From positions 55,324-95,434 of the forward strand of contig JAQTWZ010000004.1 of NCBI GenBank assembly GCA_028689055.1: 40,111 nucleotides of DNA. Reading direction: 5' to 3'. The stretch is from Sulfurimonas sp. Lineage in GTDB: Bacteria > Campylobacterota > Campylobacteria > Campylobacterales > Sulfurimonadaceae. Within the stretch, counting starts at the first letter, position 1. Each line of letters starts with the position of its first letter. The translations under genes and the position numbers were made by a program. The notes under the pieces are model-generated. The model did no database searches, had not been told where the DNA came from, and was given only the letters and a program-made list of their open reading frames with translations. Shown here in pieces: positions 1 to 8,584 of the stretch.

Positions 1-872
1 TGCTGTATTGTCTCTACAAATGCAAGGAGTTTCAAAAACCGATATATTTTGTCCATCTGCATTTCATGCAAGCAAAAAAAAGTTTTAAGAGACTTGAGTG
101 GATTGTAAAGATACTTATTTTTGTATTGTTATGTATTGCGCTGAGTTCGCCTATCATCATCGACAGATTTGATCCGCAAAATAGAGACGGAAAAGATATC
201 GTTTTGTCTATTGATGCGAGCGGTTCGATGAACTCTTCTGGTTTTGACAGCGCAAATGAGCTGAGTGACGGGGAGCGTCTGAGCCGTTTTGAACTGAGTA
301 AACGCGTACTCCAAGAGTTTATAAACGCAAGGCTAGAAGACAATATCGGTATCGTAGTTTTTGGAGATTTTGCCTTTATCGCCTCTCCTATCACGTATGA
401 AAAAGAGATACTTTCTCAGATGCTTGCATATCTCACGCAGGGAATGGCAGGACAAAATACAGCTATAGGTGAGTCTATCGCCATGAGCGTGCGTGCCTTT
501 AAACACTCAAAAGCCAAAACAAAAATCATCATCCTTCTCACCGACGGAGAACATAATAGCGGCGCTATCTCCCCAAAAGAAGCACTTGAAGAAGTCAAAA
601 CGCAGGGGATAAAAATCTACACCATAGCGATGGGAAACAAAGGTGAAGCGGATGAAGCCTTGCTTGAGAAAATAGCCCAAGAGAGCGGAGGAGAGTTTTT
701 TCGCGCATCAAACGCAGGCGAACTTCAAGAGATTTATGCGCAGATAGATACGCTTGAATCTTCAAAAATAAAGAGCCGACAACACAAGGCAAAAGAGTAC
801 TATTACCACCTCTTTTTGTTTGGAGCATTGGCACTTTTGGTCTTTTTATTTTTGCGGGAGATGCGCCGATGA
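1..872 (+). CDS. BatA-like von Willebrand A membrane protein, cluster A (5' partial)
   Basis: The open frame runs in from the left edge (first full codon at 3), so the true start lies outside the window; an in-frame ATG at 66 is internal. A membrane segment (about nt 95-155) is followed by a vWA domain with a full MIDAS: DASGS near nt 213, a Thr in GQNTAIGES, and the Asp of LLTDGEHNSG. A C-terminal membrane helix ends in LREMRR. It closely resembles the BatA of cluster B (7655-8584) in order and wording. The family sits in the inner membrane with the metal-binding domain in the periplasm and works with MoxR ATPases; its substrate is unknown. It overlaps the next gene by 4 bp (ATGA). I am confident of the family but not of a specific role. 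Confidence 0.88.
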   Translation, partial: LYCLYKCKEFQKPIYFVHLHFMQAKKSFKRLEWIVKILIFVLLCIALSSPIIIDRFDPQNRDGKDIVLSIDASGSMNSSGFDSANELSDGERLSRFELSKRVLQEFINARLEDNIGIVVFGDFAFIASPITYEKEILSQMLAYLTQGMAGQNTAIGESIAMSVRAFKHSKAKTKIIILLTDGEHNSGAISPKEALEEVKTQGIKIYTIAMGNKGEADEALLEKIAQESGGEFFRASNAGELQEIYAQIDTLESSKIKSRQHKAKEYYYHLFLFGALALLVFLFLREMRR

Positions 873-2314
873 GTTTTTTGTATCCGCACTATTTTTGGCT
901 CTTGTTATTGCCTCTTGCGTTTTTTGCCACGCAAGGTTTTTTCCTACGACGCGCCGCTGCGTTTGGATATTTGCTGACATTTTTGTTTCTGGTTTTTGCG
1001 CTTGTGCGTCCTGTTTTGCCGGCGCAAGCTGTAGAAAGTGATGCAATACTGAGTGATGTTATCATAGCGGTCGATCTCTCCTATTCGATGCAGGCGACAG
1101 ATGTGCAGCCAAGCCGTTTGGGTTTTGCAAAGGAGCGTTTGCATGAGCTGGTGATGTCTGAGCAGAAGAGCAGATTTGGCGTTTTGGGTTTTACGACAAA
1201 CGCCATCGTACTCTCTCCGCTTACGAGTGACTCAGAACTTTTACTGCACCTGTTTGCTTCACTGGATGAAAAACTTATCATCACAAAAGGAAGCTCCATC
1301 ATGTCGGCACTGCAGCTTGCTAGAAAGATGTCAAACTCTAAGATGCCAAGCGTGCTTTTGCTCACAGACGGCGCGGATGAGAGCGATTATGAAGCAGAAG
1401 CTGCGTTTGCAAAAGAAAACGCCTTGCGCGTCAATATTTTGATGATAGCGAGTGATTTTGGGACAACGCTGCGTTTGGCAAACGGCGAACTTCTCAAAGA
1501 CGAACTGGACAATCTTGTCACAACAAGAGCCAACGAAGCTGTAGCACACATCGCGCAAGTGAGCGGCGGCGTTTATAGCAGAGACTTCGGTACGATACAA
1601 TCTGCACTCGAAGCACAAAGAGAAAACGACTTTACGACAAAAAGTATCAATGTGCAGTATGTGGAACTTTTTTACTATTTCGTATTTTTGGCTTTACTGA
1701 GTTTTTTACTGAGCGTGACAACACTCAAACGCTACCTTATTGCGTTTGTATTGCTTTTTGGGCTGCAGCTGCAAGGGGGCGTTTTGAACTATTTTGAAGA
1801 TGCCGACAGAGTTGCGTTTAAAGAAGCAAATGCCTATTATAAAGTCGGAGAATACGAAAAAGCACTCAGCGCGTATGGGCGCGTGAAGTCAGATAGTCCT
1901 GCGTTTAAGGCTCTTGTTTTTTACAACAAAGCCAACACGCTTGTGCGTTTGGGAGAGTTTGAAAAAGCAAGAGAGAGTTATCTCAAGTCGCTCACACTTC
2001 TCTACTCAAAAGAGGCGGATGAAAACCTTGAGTATATCAAAGAGGCAAAAAAGTCCAAAGAGATGCAAACAGGACAACAAAAAACAGATAAAAAATCCTC
2101 TATCGCCAAAGAGCAAGAAAACACGACAAAACAAAAAGAGGGCGGAAGCTCCAATATGAAAGTGAGTGCAAGTGCAGGAAGCGGAGAAAATAAAAACGAA
2201 AAAAAATCTGCTCAGGAAAATATCTTCAACATGAGCCAAGGCAAAGCAAAACTCAGCTCAAAACAGTATGAACTCATCAACAAAAGGCAAATAGATGAAA
2301 AAAAACCTTATTAA
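869..2314 (+). CDS. BatB-BatC fusion, vWA plus TPR protein, cluster A
   Basis: A 481-residue protein. Two N-terminal membrane helices (about 5-25 and 33-52) precede a vWA domain with DLSYS at 69-73 and LLLTDGADESD near 164-174. The usual MIDAS Thr is Ser142 (KGSSIM), whereas the cluster B paralogue has Thr166 (KGTDIL). A membrane helix follows near residue 270, then TPR-like helices (about 310-390), then a Lys/Glu/Gln-rich tail ending KKPY. This is the BatB (vWA) plus BatC (TPR) layout in one chain. It starts on the ATGA overlap with the preceding gene and overlaps the next by 20 bp, so translation is probably coupled. The tail is much shorter than in the cluster B copy. Confidence 0.87.
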   Translation: MSFLYPHYFWLLLLPLAFFATQGFFLRRAAAFGYLLTFLFLVFALVRPVLPAQAVESDAILSDVIIAVDLSYSMQATDVQPSRLGFAKERLHELVMSEQKSRFGVLGFTTNAIVLSPLTSDSELLLHLFASLDEKLIITKGSSIMSALQLARKMSNSKMPSVLLLTDGADESDYEAEAAFAKENALRVNILMIASDFGTTLRLANGELLKDELDNLVTTRANEAVAHIAQVSGGVYSRDFGTIQSALEAQRENDFTTKSINVQYVELFYYFVFLALLSFLLSVTTLKRYLIAFVLLFGLQLQGGVLNYFEDADRVAFKEANAYYKVGEYEKALSAYGRVKSDSPAFKALVFYNKANTLVRLGEFEKARESYLKSLTLLYSKEADENLEYIKEAKKSKEMQTGQQKTDKKSSIAKEQENTTKQKEGGSSNMKVSASAGSGENKNEKKSAQENIFNMSQGKAKLSSKQYELINKRQIDEKKPY

Positions 2315-3404
2315 AACGCTTCTTTTTTGGGTCTTACTCCAAACGCAGCTTTTTGCAAGTGACTATGAGTGGAGTGCACTCAGTAGCAAAGCTGAGGTCT
2401 ATACCAACGAAGCTATTCATCTGCAATATACTTGTAGTTTCAGTGATGAGGCGGAGCTCTACGCTATAGAGTTTGACCCGACACAGGAAAATGAAAATCT
2501 TACAATCAAACTTTTGAGCAAAGATGAAAAAATAGTAGAAGGCAAAAAAATAAGCAAATATGAGTTTGTAGCCTTCGCCCACAGAGCAGGAATTCAGGAG
2601 TTTGCTTTTGATGTGCAGATGAAAAAGACAAACAAAGACTCTATAGAAAACACGGTTATCGGTCGAGACAACGGGCACTATGCCGAGTATGAGACCAAAA
2701 TCATCAAACAAAAAGAACTCACGCTAAGCGTACATGAGCACAACAGCACGCTAGTGGGTGCACTTGCGATGGAAATCAAAAAAGATACGCCAAACATCAA
2801 GGCTTACACGCCCTATCATATGCAAATCACCCTCAGCGGTAAGGCAAATTTTGATGCTATCAAACCTTTTGTTTTTGAGATAGAAGGTGTCAAAATCCTC
2901 TCAGAAGAACCGCAAAAAAATATCAAACTGACAAAAGAAGGATACGAAGGTGTGTGGAGTCAGAAGTTTGTTTTTATCGCAACGAAAGATTTTACTATCC
3001 CACAAATGACTCTTGCGTACTTTGACCCGATAAACGCAGTAGAGAAAAAACTCTCTTTTGAGCAAACGCAGGTAGAAGTTGTAGCGCCTGCGTTTAAGCA
3101 AGAAGAGCTTTTGGATGCAGTAGAGGACTCTTTTGTATTTGAAAAAGAGTATCTCTATTATTTATTAACATTCATCGCAGGGTTTTTATTTGCAAAAATA
3201 AAGATAAAATTGCACAAAGAAAATAAAACGCAAAAAGATATCTTTCATGAGCGAGTCAAAAACGCAGCTTCACTGGATGCGCTGTGTATGATTTTGGCGC
3301 TTGAAGATGCACAAAAATATGAATCTTTGATTCTAAAGATAGAGACTAAAGAGCTTACATCTTTGAAGCAAACAAAAACATTGATAATCAAAGGAACTTT
3401 ATGA
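2295..3404 (+). CDS. BatD-like membrane-anchored periplasmic protein, cluster A
   Basis: A 369-residue protein with a signal peptide (MKKNLIKTLLFWVLLQTQLFA), a beta-rich extracytoplasmic region and a late membrane helix (about 285-302, YYLLTFIAGFLFAKIKI) before a short cytoplasmic tail. This layout and its position directly after the vWA-TPR gene fit BatD ('oxygen tolerance' family). It is about 110 residues shorter than the cluster B copy. The start at 2295 lies inside the end of the preceding gene, with AAAGG about 9 bp upstream. It overlaps the next gene by 4 bp. BatD is thought to be a scaffold for the vWA proteins; no catalytic motif is visible. Confidence 0.8.
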   Translation: MKKNLIKTLLFWVLLQTQLFASDYEWSALSSKAEVYTNEAIHLQYTCSFSDEAELYAIEFDPTQENENLTIKLLSKDEKIVEGKKISKYEFVAFAHRAGIQEFAFDVQMKKTNKDSIENTVIGRDNGHYAEYETKIIKQKELTLSVHEHNSTLVGALAMEIKKDTPNIKAYTPYHMQITLSGKANFDAIKPFVFEIEGVKILSEEPQKNIKLTKEGYEGVWSQKFVFIATKDFTIPQMTLAYFDPINAVEKKLSFEQTQVEVVAPAFKQEELLDAVEDSFVFEKEYLYYLLTFIAGFLFAKIKIKLHKENKTQKDIFHERVKNAASLDALCMILALEDAQKYESLILKIETKELTSLKQTKTLIIKGTL

Positions 3405-4405
3405 ATAAAATACTTTTATTTTTTGTATGTACGGGTGTTTCCATCTTTATGGGTGGCTGCGCACAAAAAGTATCCATAAGAGCACTTGAACCTGCTGAAA
3501 TAGATAGAGCATCTCAGACAAAAAAGATCACTGTTGCAGGTTTTGAACACGACAGAGTCGGTCTTGCCAATAAGATAGAAGCAAATCTTGCAGGCTACAG
3601 AATTGACAGCCAAAAATATTTTACTATCGTAAGCCGTAGCGATTTTGATAGAATCATCAGTGAACAAAAGATACAAAACAGCGGACTTGTCGCAACTGCA
3701 ACAGTTGTGGAGGTCGGCAATCTAATCGGTGCGCAAGCTATCATCTCCGGAAATGTCGGACATCTGAGCTCTTCAGATACAAATTACTACGAAGAGCGTG
3801 CACGATGTGCAGACTCAAAATGTAAAGAGATGGTACGATATAACGTAGGATGTGTCAAAAGAGTTGTCGGTTTGTCGGCTGAACTCAAGATGGTAGATAT
3901 CGAAGCCGGAGATATTATCTACGCCGATACTATGAGTAAAGTCGCGAATTATTACCATTGTAGTGATGATTCAAGAACGATTCCTTCCCCTGAAGCTGCA
4001 GGGCAAAACTTGGCAAGTGCGATGGCAGATGAGTTCACATTTAAGCTAACGCCGCACTACAGACATTTTGATGTTGTATTGCTTGAAGATCCTGATTTGG
4101 ATTATACGGATGAGCAGGAAAAACTTTTGGAAGTCTCTATCGAATATATCAAACAAAAAAGATATGACAAAGCGGAAAAATTTCTTTTTGATCTTATAGA
4201 CACGACGGCTGCACAAAGTTATGTTGCGTTTTACAATTTAGGTGTTGTCAAAGAGGCTGAAGGACAATACGATGAGGCGCAAGAGTATTATGAAAAAGCC
4301 GACTCTCTTATGGTAAAACCCGTTGCTGAGGTAAGTGAGGCGTATGTAAGGATACAAGCACTTATAGAGCAACATCAAAAAACGCAAGCGCAGATACAAA
4401 GGTAG
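3401..4405 (+). CDS. CsgG-like lipoprotein with C-terminal TPR
   Basis: A 334-residue lipoprotein. The signal peptide ends in the lipobox FMGGC. The middle (about 40-220) has the layout of CsgG/LpoB/GNA1162-type envelope lipoproteins: ITVAGFEHDR, then FTIVSRSDFDRIISEQKIQNSG, then GNLIGAQAIISGNV. Four extra Cys (in ARCADSKC, YNVGC and YYHCSDD) could form disulphides. Residues about 235-315 are TPR-like (YDKAEKFLFDLI, YNLGVVKEAEGQYDEAQEYYEKA). It starts on the ATGA overlap with batD and is followed three bases later by another lipoprotein gene, so it appears to belong to the cluster A operon. The family match is by fold pattern, not by search; the specific role is unknown. Confidence 0.65.
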   Translation: MNKILLFFVCTGVSIFMGGCAQKVSIRALEPAEIDRASQTKKITVAGFEHDRVGLANKIEANLAGYRIDSQKYFTIVSRSDFDRIISEQKIQNSGLVATATVVEVGNLIGAQAIISGNVGHLSSSDTNYYEERARCADSKCKEMVRYNVGCVKRVVGLSAELKMVDIEAGDIIYADTMSKVANYYHCSDDSRTIPSPEAAGQNLASAMADEFTFKLTPHYRHFDVVLLEDPDLDYTDEQEKLLEVSIEYIKQKRYDKAEKFLFDLIDTTAAQSYVAFYNLGVVKEAEGQYDEAQEYYEKADSLMVKPVAEVSEAYVRIQALIEQHQKTQAQIQR

Positions 4406-4408
4406 AAG

Positions 4409-5407
4409 ATGAAGATATTTGCACTTTTTTTTATTATATTTTTTATTTTTGGCGGCTGTAGCTCTGACAAACAGGTGGTTGTCGCACAGAAAAAAGAGGT
4501 GCCTGCTTGGTATGTTGCTATTGCGGAAAATGATGAAACATATATCTATGGCAGAGGCGATGGAAAAAACAAAGAAGAGGCTGTTGCCAATGCTCTGAGT
4601 TTTATGGTGTCAACTTTGAGTGTTTCTATAGCTTCCGAATTTGAAGCAGAAACTATCGTAAAAGAAGGGTATAACAGTTCTGTCCAATCCACTTATACAA
4701 ACAATATACGCAGCGATGTCAAAAAGATTCGTATAAGCAATTATGAGCTCATGGAGATTGAAGAGATCGGCTACAAAAAGTTTGTAGTCCTCGTGAGATC
4801 CAATAGAAAAGAACTTTTTGCAAGTATGCACAGCGAGATAGAACAGAACTTCACTTTGGTAGAAAAAAAGAAAAATGTCCTTGCTTATGCGAGCGCACTC
4901 AAAAAACTTGCGTTTTATAAGCAAACGCAAGAGACTTTTGCAAATTTGCCCGATACTTTGTTGGTGATGCAATCTTTGGATAAAAGTTTTGATCCTGAGG
5001 GATATCTCTCTATGGCGCAAGAGCTTGACAAAGAGTATGAAGCCCTGCAAAAGAGTATAAGTTTTAGTGTCCAAAGCAATGAAGATGGTATAAAACTTGT
5101 TCCAAGTGTTGCAAAAGGTTTGAGTGATAAAAAACTCACACTTGATGAAAATGAAAATCCAGATCATTTTAAGGTCATCATCACTTCAAATACACAAGAA
5201 GCTTTTGCCTATGGATTTACACTAGCAAGAAGTGCTATAGAGATAAATGTACAAGATGCTGAGGGTGCTGTAATCGCCTCAAATAAGCTCAATATCACAG
5301 GTCAATCAACACAAGGGTATGAGATAGCAAAAGAAAATGTAGCTATGAAACTTGATGAGCTCATTAAAAAAGAGGGCATTGAAAAAGTTATCGGTTTGAG
5401 TATTTAA
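4409..5407 (+). CDS. LPP20-family lipoprotein
   Basis: A 332-residue lipoprotein with lipobox IFGGC at about residue 17. The early part, PAWYVAIAENDETYIYGRGDG followed by KEEAVANALS, is the pattern of LPP20 family proteins of Helicobacter and relatives, where a 'P.W' motif is followed by an alpha/beta domain with a helix rich in Ala and Glu. The C-terminal half (about 180-332) is mixed alpha/beta with no motif I recognise. It is three bases after the CsgG-like gene, and both look like outer-membrane lipoproteins. A perfect inverted pair of the AAACGCA repeat lies inside this gene near 4907-4930. The family is moderately certain and the function unknown. Confidence 0.65.
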   Translation: MKIFALFFIIFFIFGGCSSDKQVVVAQKKEVPAWYVAIAENDETYIYGRGDGKNKEEAVANALSFMVSTLSVSIASEFEAETIVKEGYNSSVQSTYTNNIRSDVKKIRISNYELMEIEEIGYKKFVVLVRSNRKELFASMHSEIEQNFTLVEKKKNVLAYASALKKLAFYKQTQETFANLPDTLLVMQSLDKSFDPEGYLSMAQELDKEYEALQKSISFSVQSNEDGIKLVPSVAKGLSDKKLTLDENENPDHFKVIITSNTQEAFAYGFTLARSAIEINVQDAEGAVIASNKLNITGQSTQGYEIAKENVAMKLDELIKKEGIEKVIGLSI

Positions 5408-5419
5408 GCATTTACTCCA

Positions 5420-5447
5420 TTGCGTTATACTTTTGCCACATTAAAAT
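5420..5447 (+). promoter_or_regulatory. Candidate sigma-70 promoter for the moxR (cluster B) operon
   Basis: The 70-bp gap after the LPP20-like gene holds TTGCGT (5420-5425), 16 bp, then TAAAAT (5442-5447), about 30 bp before the moxR ATG. TATACT at 5426-5431 is an alternative -10 box. No terminator hairpin with a T run was seen, so read-through from cluster A is also possible. Confidence 0.4.
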
Positions 5448-5477
5448 AAAAAACAACTCTCCTAAAGGCTATTATAG

Positions 5478-6425
5478 ATGATTTCAAAAATCGTAAGTAT
5501 TAAAAACGAAGTTGCAAAAGTTGTCGTTGGACAAGAGAAGATGGTTGACTCTCTTCTCATCGCATTTTTATGTGAGGGACATATTCTTATCGAAGGTGTC
5601 CCCGGTCTTGCTAAGACGACTACGGTCAATGCTTTGGCAAAAGCGCTTGGACTTAACTTCAAACGTGCCCAGTTCACACCCGATCTTCTTCCTTCTGATA
5701 TTTTAGGTGCGGAGATCTATGATCCCCAAAACAACAGTTTTAAAATCAAAAAAGGTCCTATTTTTACCAACCTTCTTTTAGCCGATGAAATCAACCGTGC
5801 TCCTGCAAAAGTCCAATCCGCACTTCTTGAAGTTATGCAAGAAAAGCAGGTAACACTTGGAGATACGACTTTTAAGCTCAAGCCTCCATTTTTTGTTATG
5901 GCGACGCAAAACCCTGTAGAACAAGAGGGCGTTTATCAGTTGCCAGAAGCGCAACTTGACCGTTTTATGCTCAAACTCATCATCGGGTATAACACCAAAG
6001 AGCAAGAGCTAGAGATCGCACGACGTATATCTAGCGGAAAAATTGAAGAGATACAAGCTGTTGTCAGCCCAGAAGATTTGGATGCGCTCAAAGATGCTAT
6101 CAAAAATATCCATGTTGATGAACAGGTCGAAGAGTATATGATAGAACTTGTAAACGCAACGAGATATCCTGAGGAGTACGGACTTGATGCCCTCAAAAAC
6201 TATATCCAGTTTGGAGCAAGTCCGCGTGTAAGTATCGATATGTTCAAAGCAGTCAAAGCGATGGCGTTTATGCGAGGCAAAGATTTTGTGACTCCTGTAG
6301 ATGTCGCATATATCGCAAAAGAGCTCATGCGTCACCGTATAGTGCTTACCTATGAAGCAGAAGCCGAGGGCATCACTACCGATCAAATTATCCAGCAAGT
6401 GTTAGAAACTGTAGCAATACCTTAG
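5478..6425 (+). CDS. MoxR-family AAA+ ATPase, cluster B
   Basis: A 315-residue ATPase of usual MoxR length. Walker A is GVPGLAKTT (40-48) and Walker B is LLLADE (99-104), followed by INRAPAKVQSALLEVMQE. The ATQNPVEQEGVYQLPEAQLDRF block carries sensor 1 and the arginine region, and the C-terminal lid contains GASPRVS (about 246-252). MoxR proteins act as cytoplasmic chaperone-like ATPases on partners carrying vWA domains, five of whose typical partner genes follow here. It is the first gene of cluster B, with a candidate promoter in the gap upstream. No moxR of its own is visible for cluster A, which is truncated by the window. Confidence 0.93.
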   Translation: MISKIVSIKNEVAKVVVGQEKMVDSLLIAFLCEGHILIEGVPGLAKTTTVNALAKALGLNFKRAQFTPDLLPSDILGAEIYDPQNNSFKIKKGPIFTNLLLADEINRAPAKVQSALLEVMQEKQVTLGDTTFKLKPPFFVMATQNPVEQEGVYQLPEAQLDRFMLKLIIGYNTKEQELEIARRISSGKIEEIQAVVSPEDLDALKDAIKNIHVDEQVEEYMIELVNATRYPEEYGLDALKNYIQFGASPRVSIDMFKAVKAMAFMRGKDFVTPVDVAYIAKELMRHRIVLTYEAEAEGITTDQIIQQVLETVAIP

Positions 6426-6433
6426 GCTGATAG

Positions 6434-7264
6434 ATGTCAAAATTACAGAGAATTTTGGTTCGGGCGCGTCGTCAAGTTTTTAGCGAAATGGTTGGCAACA
6501 ATCCTTCTATCTTTCAAGGTGAGGGTTATGACTTTATAGAACTGCGTGAATATATGCCCGGTGATGATATCCGCCATATCGACTGGAATATCACTGCAAA
6601 AATGCAAAAGCCTTTTATCAAGATATTTCGTGAAGAGAGAGAACTCAATGTAGTCATCGTCTCTATTTTAAACGGAAGTGTGCATTTTGGATCAAAGATT
6701 TTCAAACAAGAGATGATTGCCGAGATTGTGGCACTTTTGAGTTTTTCTACGCTCAAAAATGGAGATTTGCTGAGTTCTTATATCTTTACCGACAAGATAG
6801 AATACCACTCAAAACCAAGTAAAAAACTCAGTCAGATACAAAAAAACGTCCAAGAGATTCTCGAATTTGATGCGATTCATAAAAAAGTAGATTTCAAATA
6901 TATTCTCGATACGCTTTTTGCAAGGCTCAAACGCAAGTCACTTATCCTTGTAGTGGGTGATTTTTTTGAAGTACCTGATTTGAGACTTCTGGCAAAAAAA
7001 CATGAGGTTTTAGCGGTTGTAGTGCGTGATTTATTGGAAGAAAAACCACCGCAGATGGGTTTTTCTTCGTTGATGGATCCAGAGAGTGGCGCTGTGCTTG
7101 AAGGTGATTTTAACGCTGCAAGTGTCAAGAGTTATGCAGACAAAGTGCTTGAACATGATTTGGCACTCTATGAGATGTTTAGAAAAAATCAGGTGCGATT
7201 TACAAAAATCTACACCCATGCTCATGCAGGTGTAGAACTTAGAAGATTATTTGAAGGGCGATGA
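6434..7264 (+). CDS. DUF58 protein, cluster B
   Basis: A 276-residue soluble protein with the DUF58 signature GEGYDFIELREYMPGDDIRHIDWN followed by ITAKMQKPFIKIFREER (split here; residues about 28-70). The C-terminal half has a vWA-like alpha/beta arrangement without a clear MIDAS. In known MoxR operons DUF58 follows the ATPase directly, as it does here (8 bp gap). It overlaps the next gene by 4 bp (ATGA). No membrane segment is evident. The role is inferred from the operon only. Confidence 0.9.
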   Translation: MSKLQRILVRARRQVFSEMVGNNPSIFQGEGYDFIELREYMPGDDIRHIDWNITAKMQKPFIKIFREERELNVVIVSILNGSVHFGSKIFKQEMIAEIVALLSFSTLKNGDLLSSYIFTDKIEYHSKPSKKLSQIQKNVQEILEFDAIHKKVDFKYILDTLFARLKRKSLILVVGDFFEVPDLRLLAKKHEVLAVVVRDLLEEKPPQMGFSSLMDPESGAVLEGDFNAASVKSYADKVLEHDLALYEMFRKNQVRFTKIYTHAHAGVELRRLFEGR

Positions 7265-7662
7265 TGCAAGAGTATGATATTCCACTTCACGATATAAAAC
7301 CGATTTTGGAAGTTCAGGAGTATTCGCTCTATTATTTTGTGGCAGTGAATATACTTGTAGTTCTTCTTTTACTTGCGTTTGGATATATCTTGTACAAACA
7401 TTTCAAAACCAAACAAAGATTGAACTTGCGCGCAGAGCATTACAATTTGCTCAAAACACTTGATTTGAATGATACTAAAAACGCAGCCTATAGCATCACA
7501 CTCTACGGACTGACATTTAGAGATGACAGTCCAAGACACGCGGAGATGTATCAAAATATAGTGACCAGACTTCAAGAGTATAAATACAAAAAAAATGTTG
7601 CCGCATTTGAGAGCGAAGTTTTGGGATATATCGATGTCTATAAAGGTATGGTTGATGTTTGA
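7261..7662 (+). CDS. Small single-pass membrane protein of the Bat operon (DUF4381-like)
   Basis: A 133-residue protein with one strong membrane helix (about 22-43, YFVAVNILVVLLLLAFGYILY) and a cytoplasmic tail of about 90 residues with helical heptad character. Its size, topology and position between DUF58 and BatA match the small DUF4381-type protein of many Bat operons. The start at 7261 overlaps the DUF58 stop (ATGATG), and the 3' end overlaps the following batA by 8 bp. No catalytic motif is seen. Confidence 0.7.
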   Translation: MMQEYDIPLHDIKPILEVQEYSLYYFVAVNILVVLLLLAFGYILYKHFKTKQRLNLRAEHYNLLKTLDLNDTKNAAYSITLYGLTFRDDSPRHAEMYQNIVTRLQEYKYKKNVAAFESEVLGYIDVYKGMVDV

Positions 7663-8584
7663 GGGGATTTACTTTGAATTTCCGCGTGTTGTTTCATTCT
7701 TATTTATTTTTATAGCGTGTGCGGCAGTTTGTAAGATGCGTCTTCCTTCGATCTATTTTCCGCATACAAGAGAGTTCGTAAAACAAACGGTCTCAACTTC
7801 AAAGAGACTTTTTTTTCTCAAGTGGTTTGCTATTGTGATGATGATTGTAGCGCTCATGTCACCCGTAAAAGATGAACCTTACGAGCTTGACCCAAAAAAC
7901 GGGTATGAGATAGCGCTTATTCTTGATGCTTCTCAGTCTATGCAGGCAAAAGGATTTGACATGAGCAATCCCAGCCTCAACCGCTTTGATGTTGTCAAAA
8001 GTATCGTAGGGGACTTTATCAATACAAGAAAAAATGACAATATAGGACTTGTAGTTTTTGGGGAATATTCTTTTATAGCTTCTCCTTTGACCTATGATGA
8101 GCATATCCTCACACGAATAGTTTCCCAGCTTCAAATCGGTATGGCGGGGCAATACACAGCACTTTACGAATCTTTGGCGCAGGGTGTAAATCTTTTGAAG
8201 ATGAGTGAGTCAAAAAGCCGTGTTGCTATACTTTTGACGGATGGTTTTAGTACGGTAGGCAAAGATAGAGTGCCGCTTGAAGTAGCGATAGAGATGGCAA
8301 AAAAAGAGGGTGTCAAAGTCTATCCGATCGGTATAGGCGCTGAGTACGAATACAACCAAAAAGTGCTCCTTGAGATTGCAGCGGGGACGGGTGGGGTTGC
8401 GTTTGGCGCGTCAAGTGCAAATGAACTCAAAGATATTTATACAAAGATTGATTCACTTGAGAAGTCACAGATAAAAAATGAAACCTATACATATATGAAT
8501 TATTACTATTTTTACCCTCTTTTTTTAGCGCTTTTATCTCTGATGTTTTATGTGTATCTACGCAACAAAAGGGGGTCGGCATGA
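7655..8584 (+). CDS. BatA-like von Willebrand A membrane protein, cluster B
   Basis: A 309-residue protein from ATG 7655. A longer frame opens at 7595, but 7655 has AAAGG eight bases upstream, overlaps the preceding stop by 8 bp and gives the expected N-terminus MFEGIYFEFP. Membrane helices lie at about 11-27 and 54-70. The vWA domain has a full MIDAS: DASQS (91-95), Thr in GQYTALYES, Asp in LLTDGFSTVG. A C-terminal helix (about 283-302) is followed by a short basic end. It is paralogous to the gene at the window's left edge. It overlaps the next gene by 4 bp. Confidence 0.9.
   Translation: MFEGIYFEFPRVVSFLFIFIACAAVCKMRLPSIYFPHTREFVKQTVSTSKRLFFLKWFAIVMMIVALMSPVKDEPYELDPKNGYEIALILDASQSMQAKGFDMSNPSLNRFDVVKSIVGDFINTRKNDNIGLVVFGEYSFIASPLTYDEHILTRIVSQLQIGMAGQYTALYESLAQGVNLLKMSESKSRVAILLTDGFSTVGKDRVPLEVAIEMAKKEGVKVYPIGIGAEYEYNQKVLLEIAAGTGGVAFGASSANELKDIYTKIDSLEKSQIKNETYTYMNYYYFYPLFLALLSLMFYVYLRNKRGSA

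Noticed and set aside
4610-5167. 185-residue minus-strand frame within the LPP20-like gene
   Set aside because: Antisense shadow with no start signal or recognisable motif; the plus-strand lipoprotein is clearly coding.
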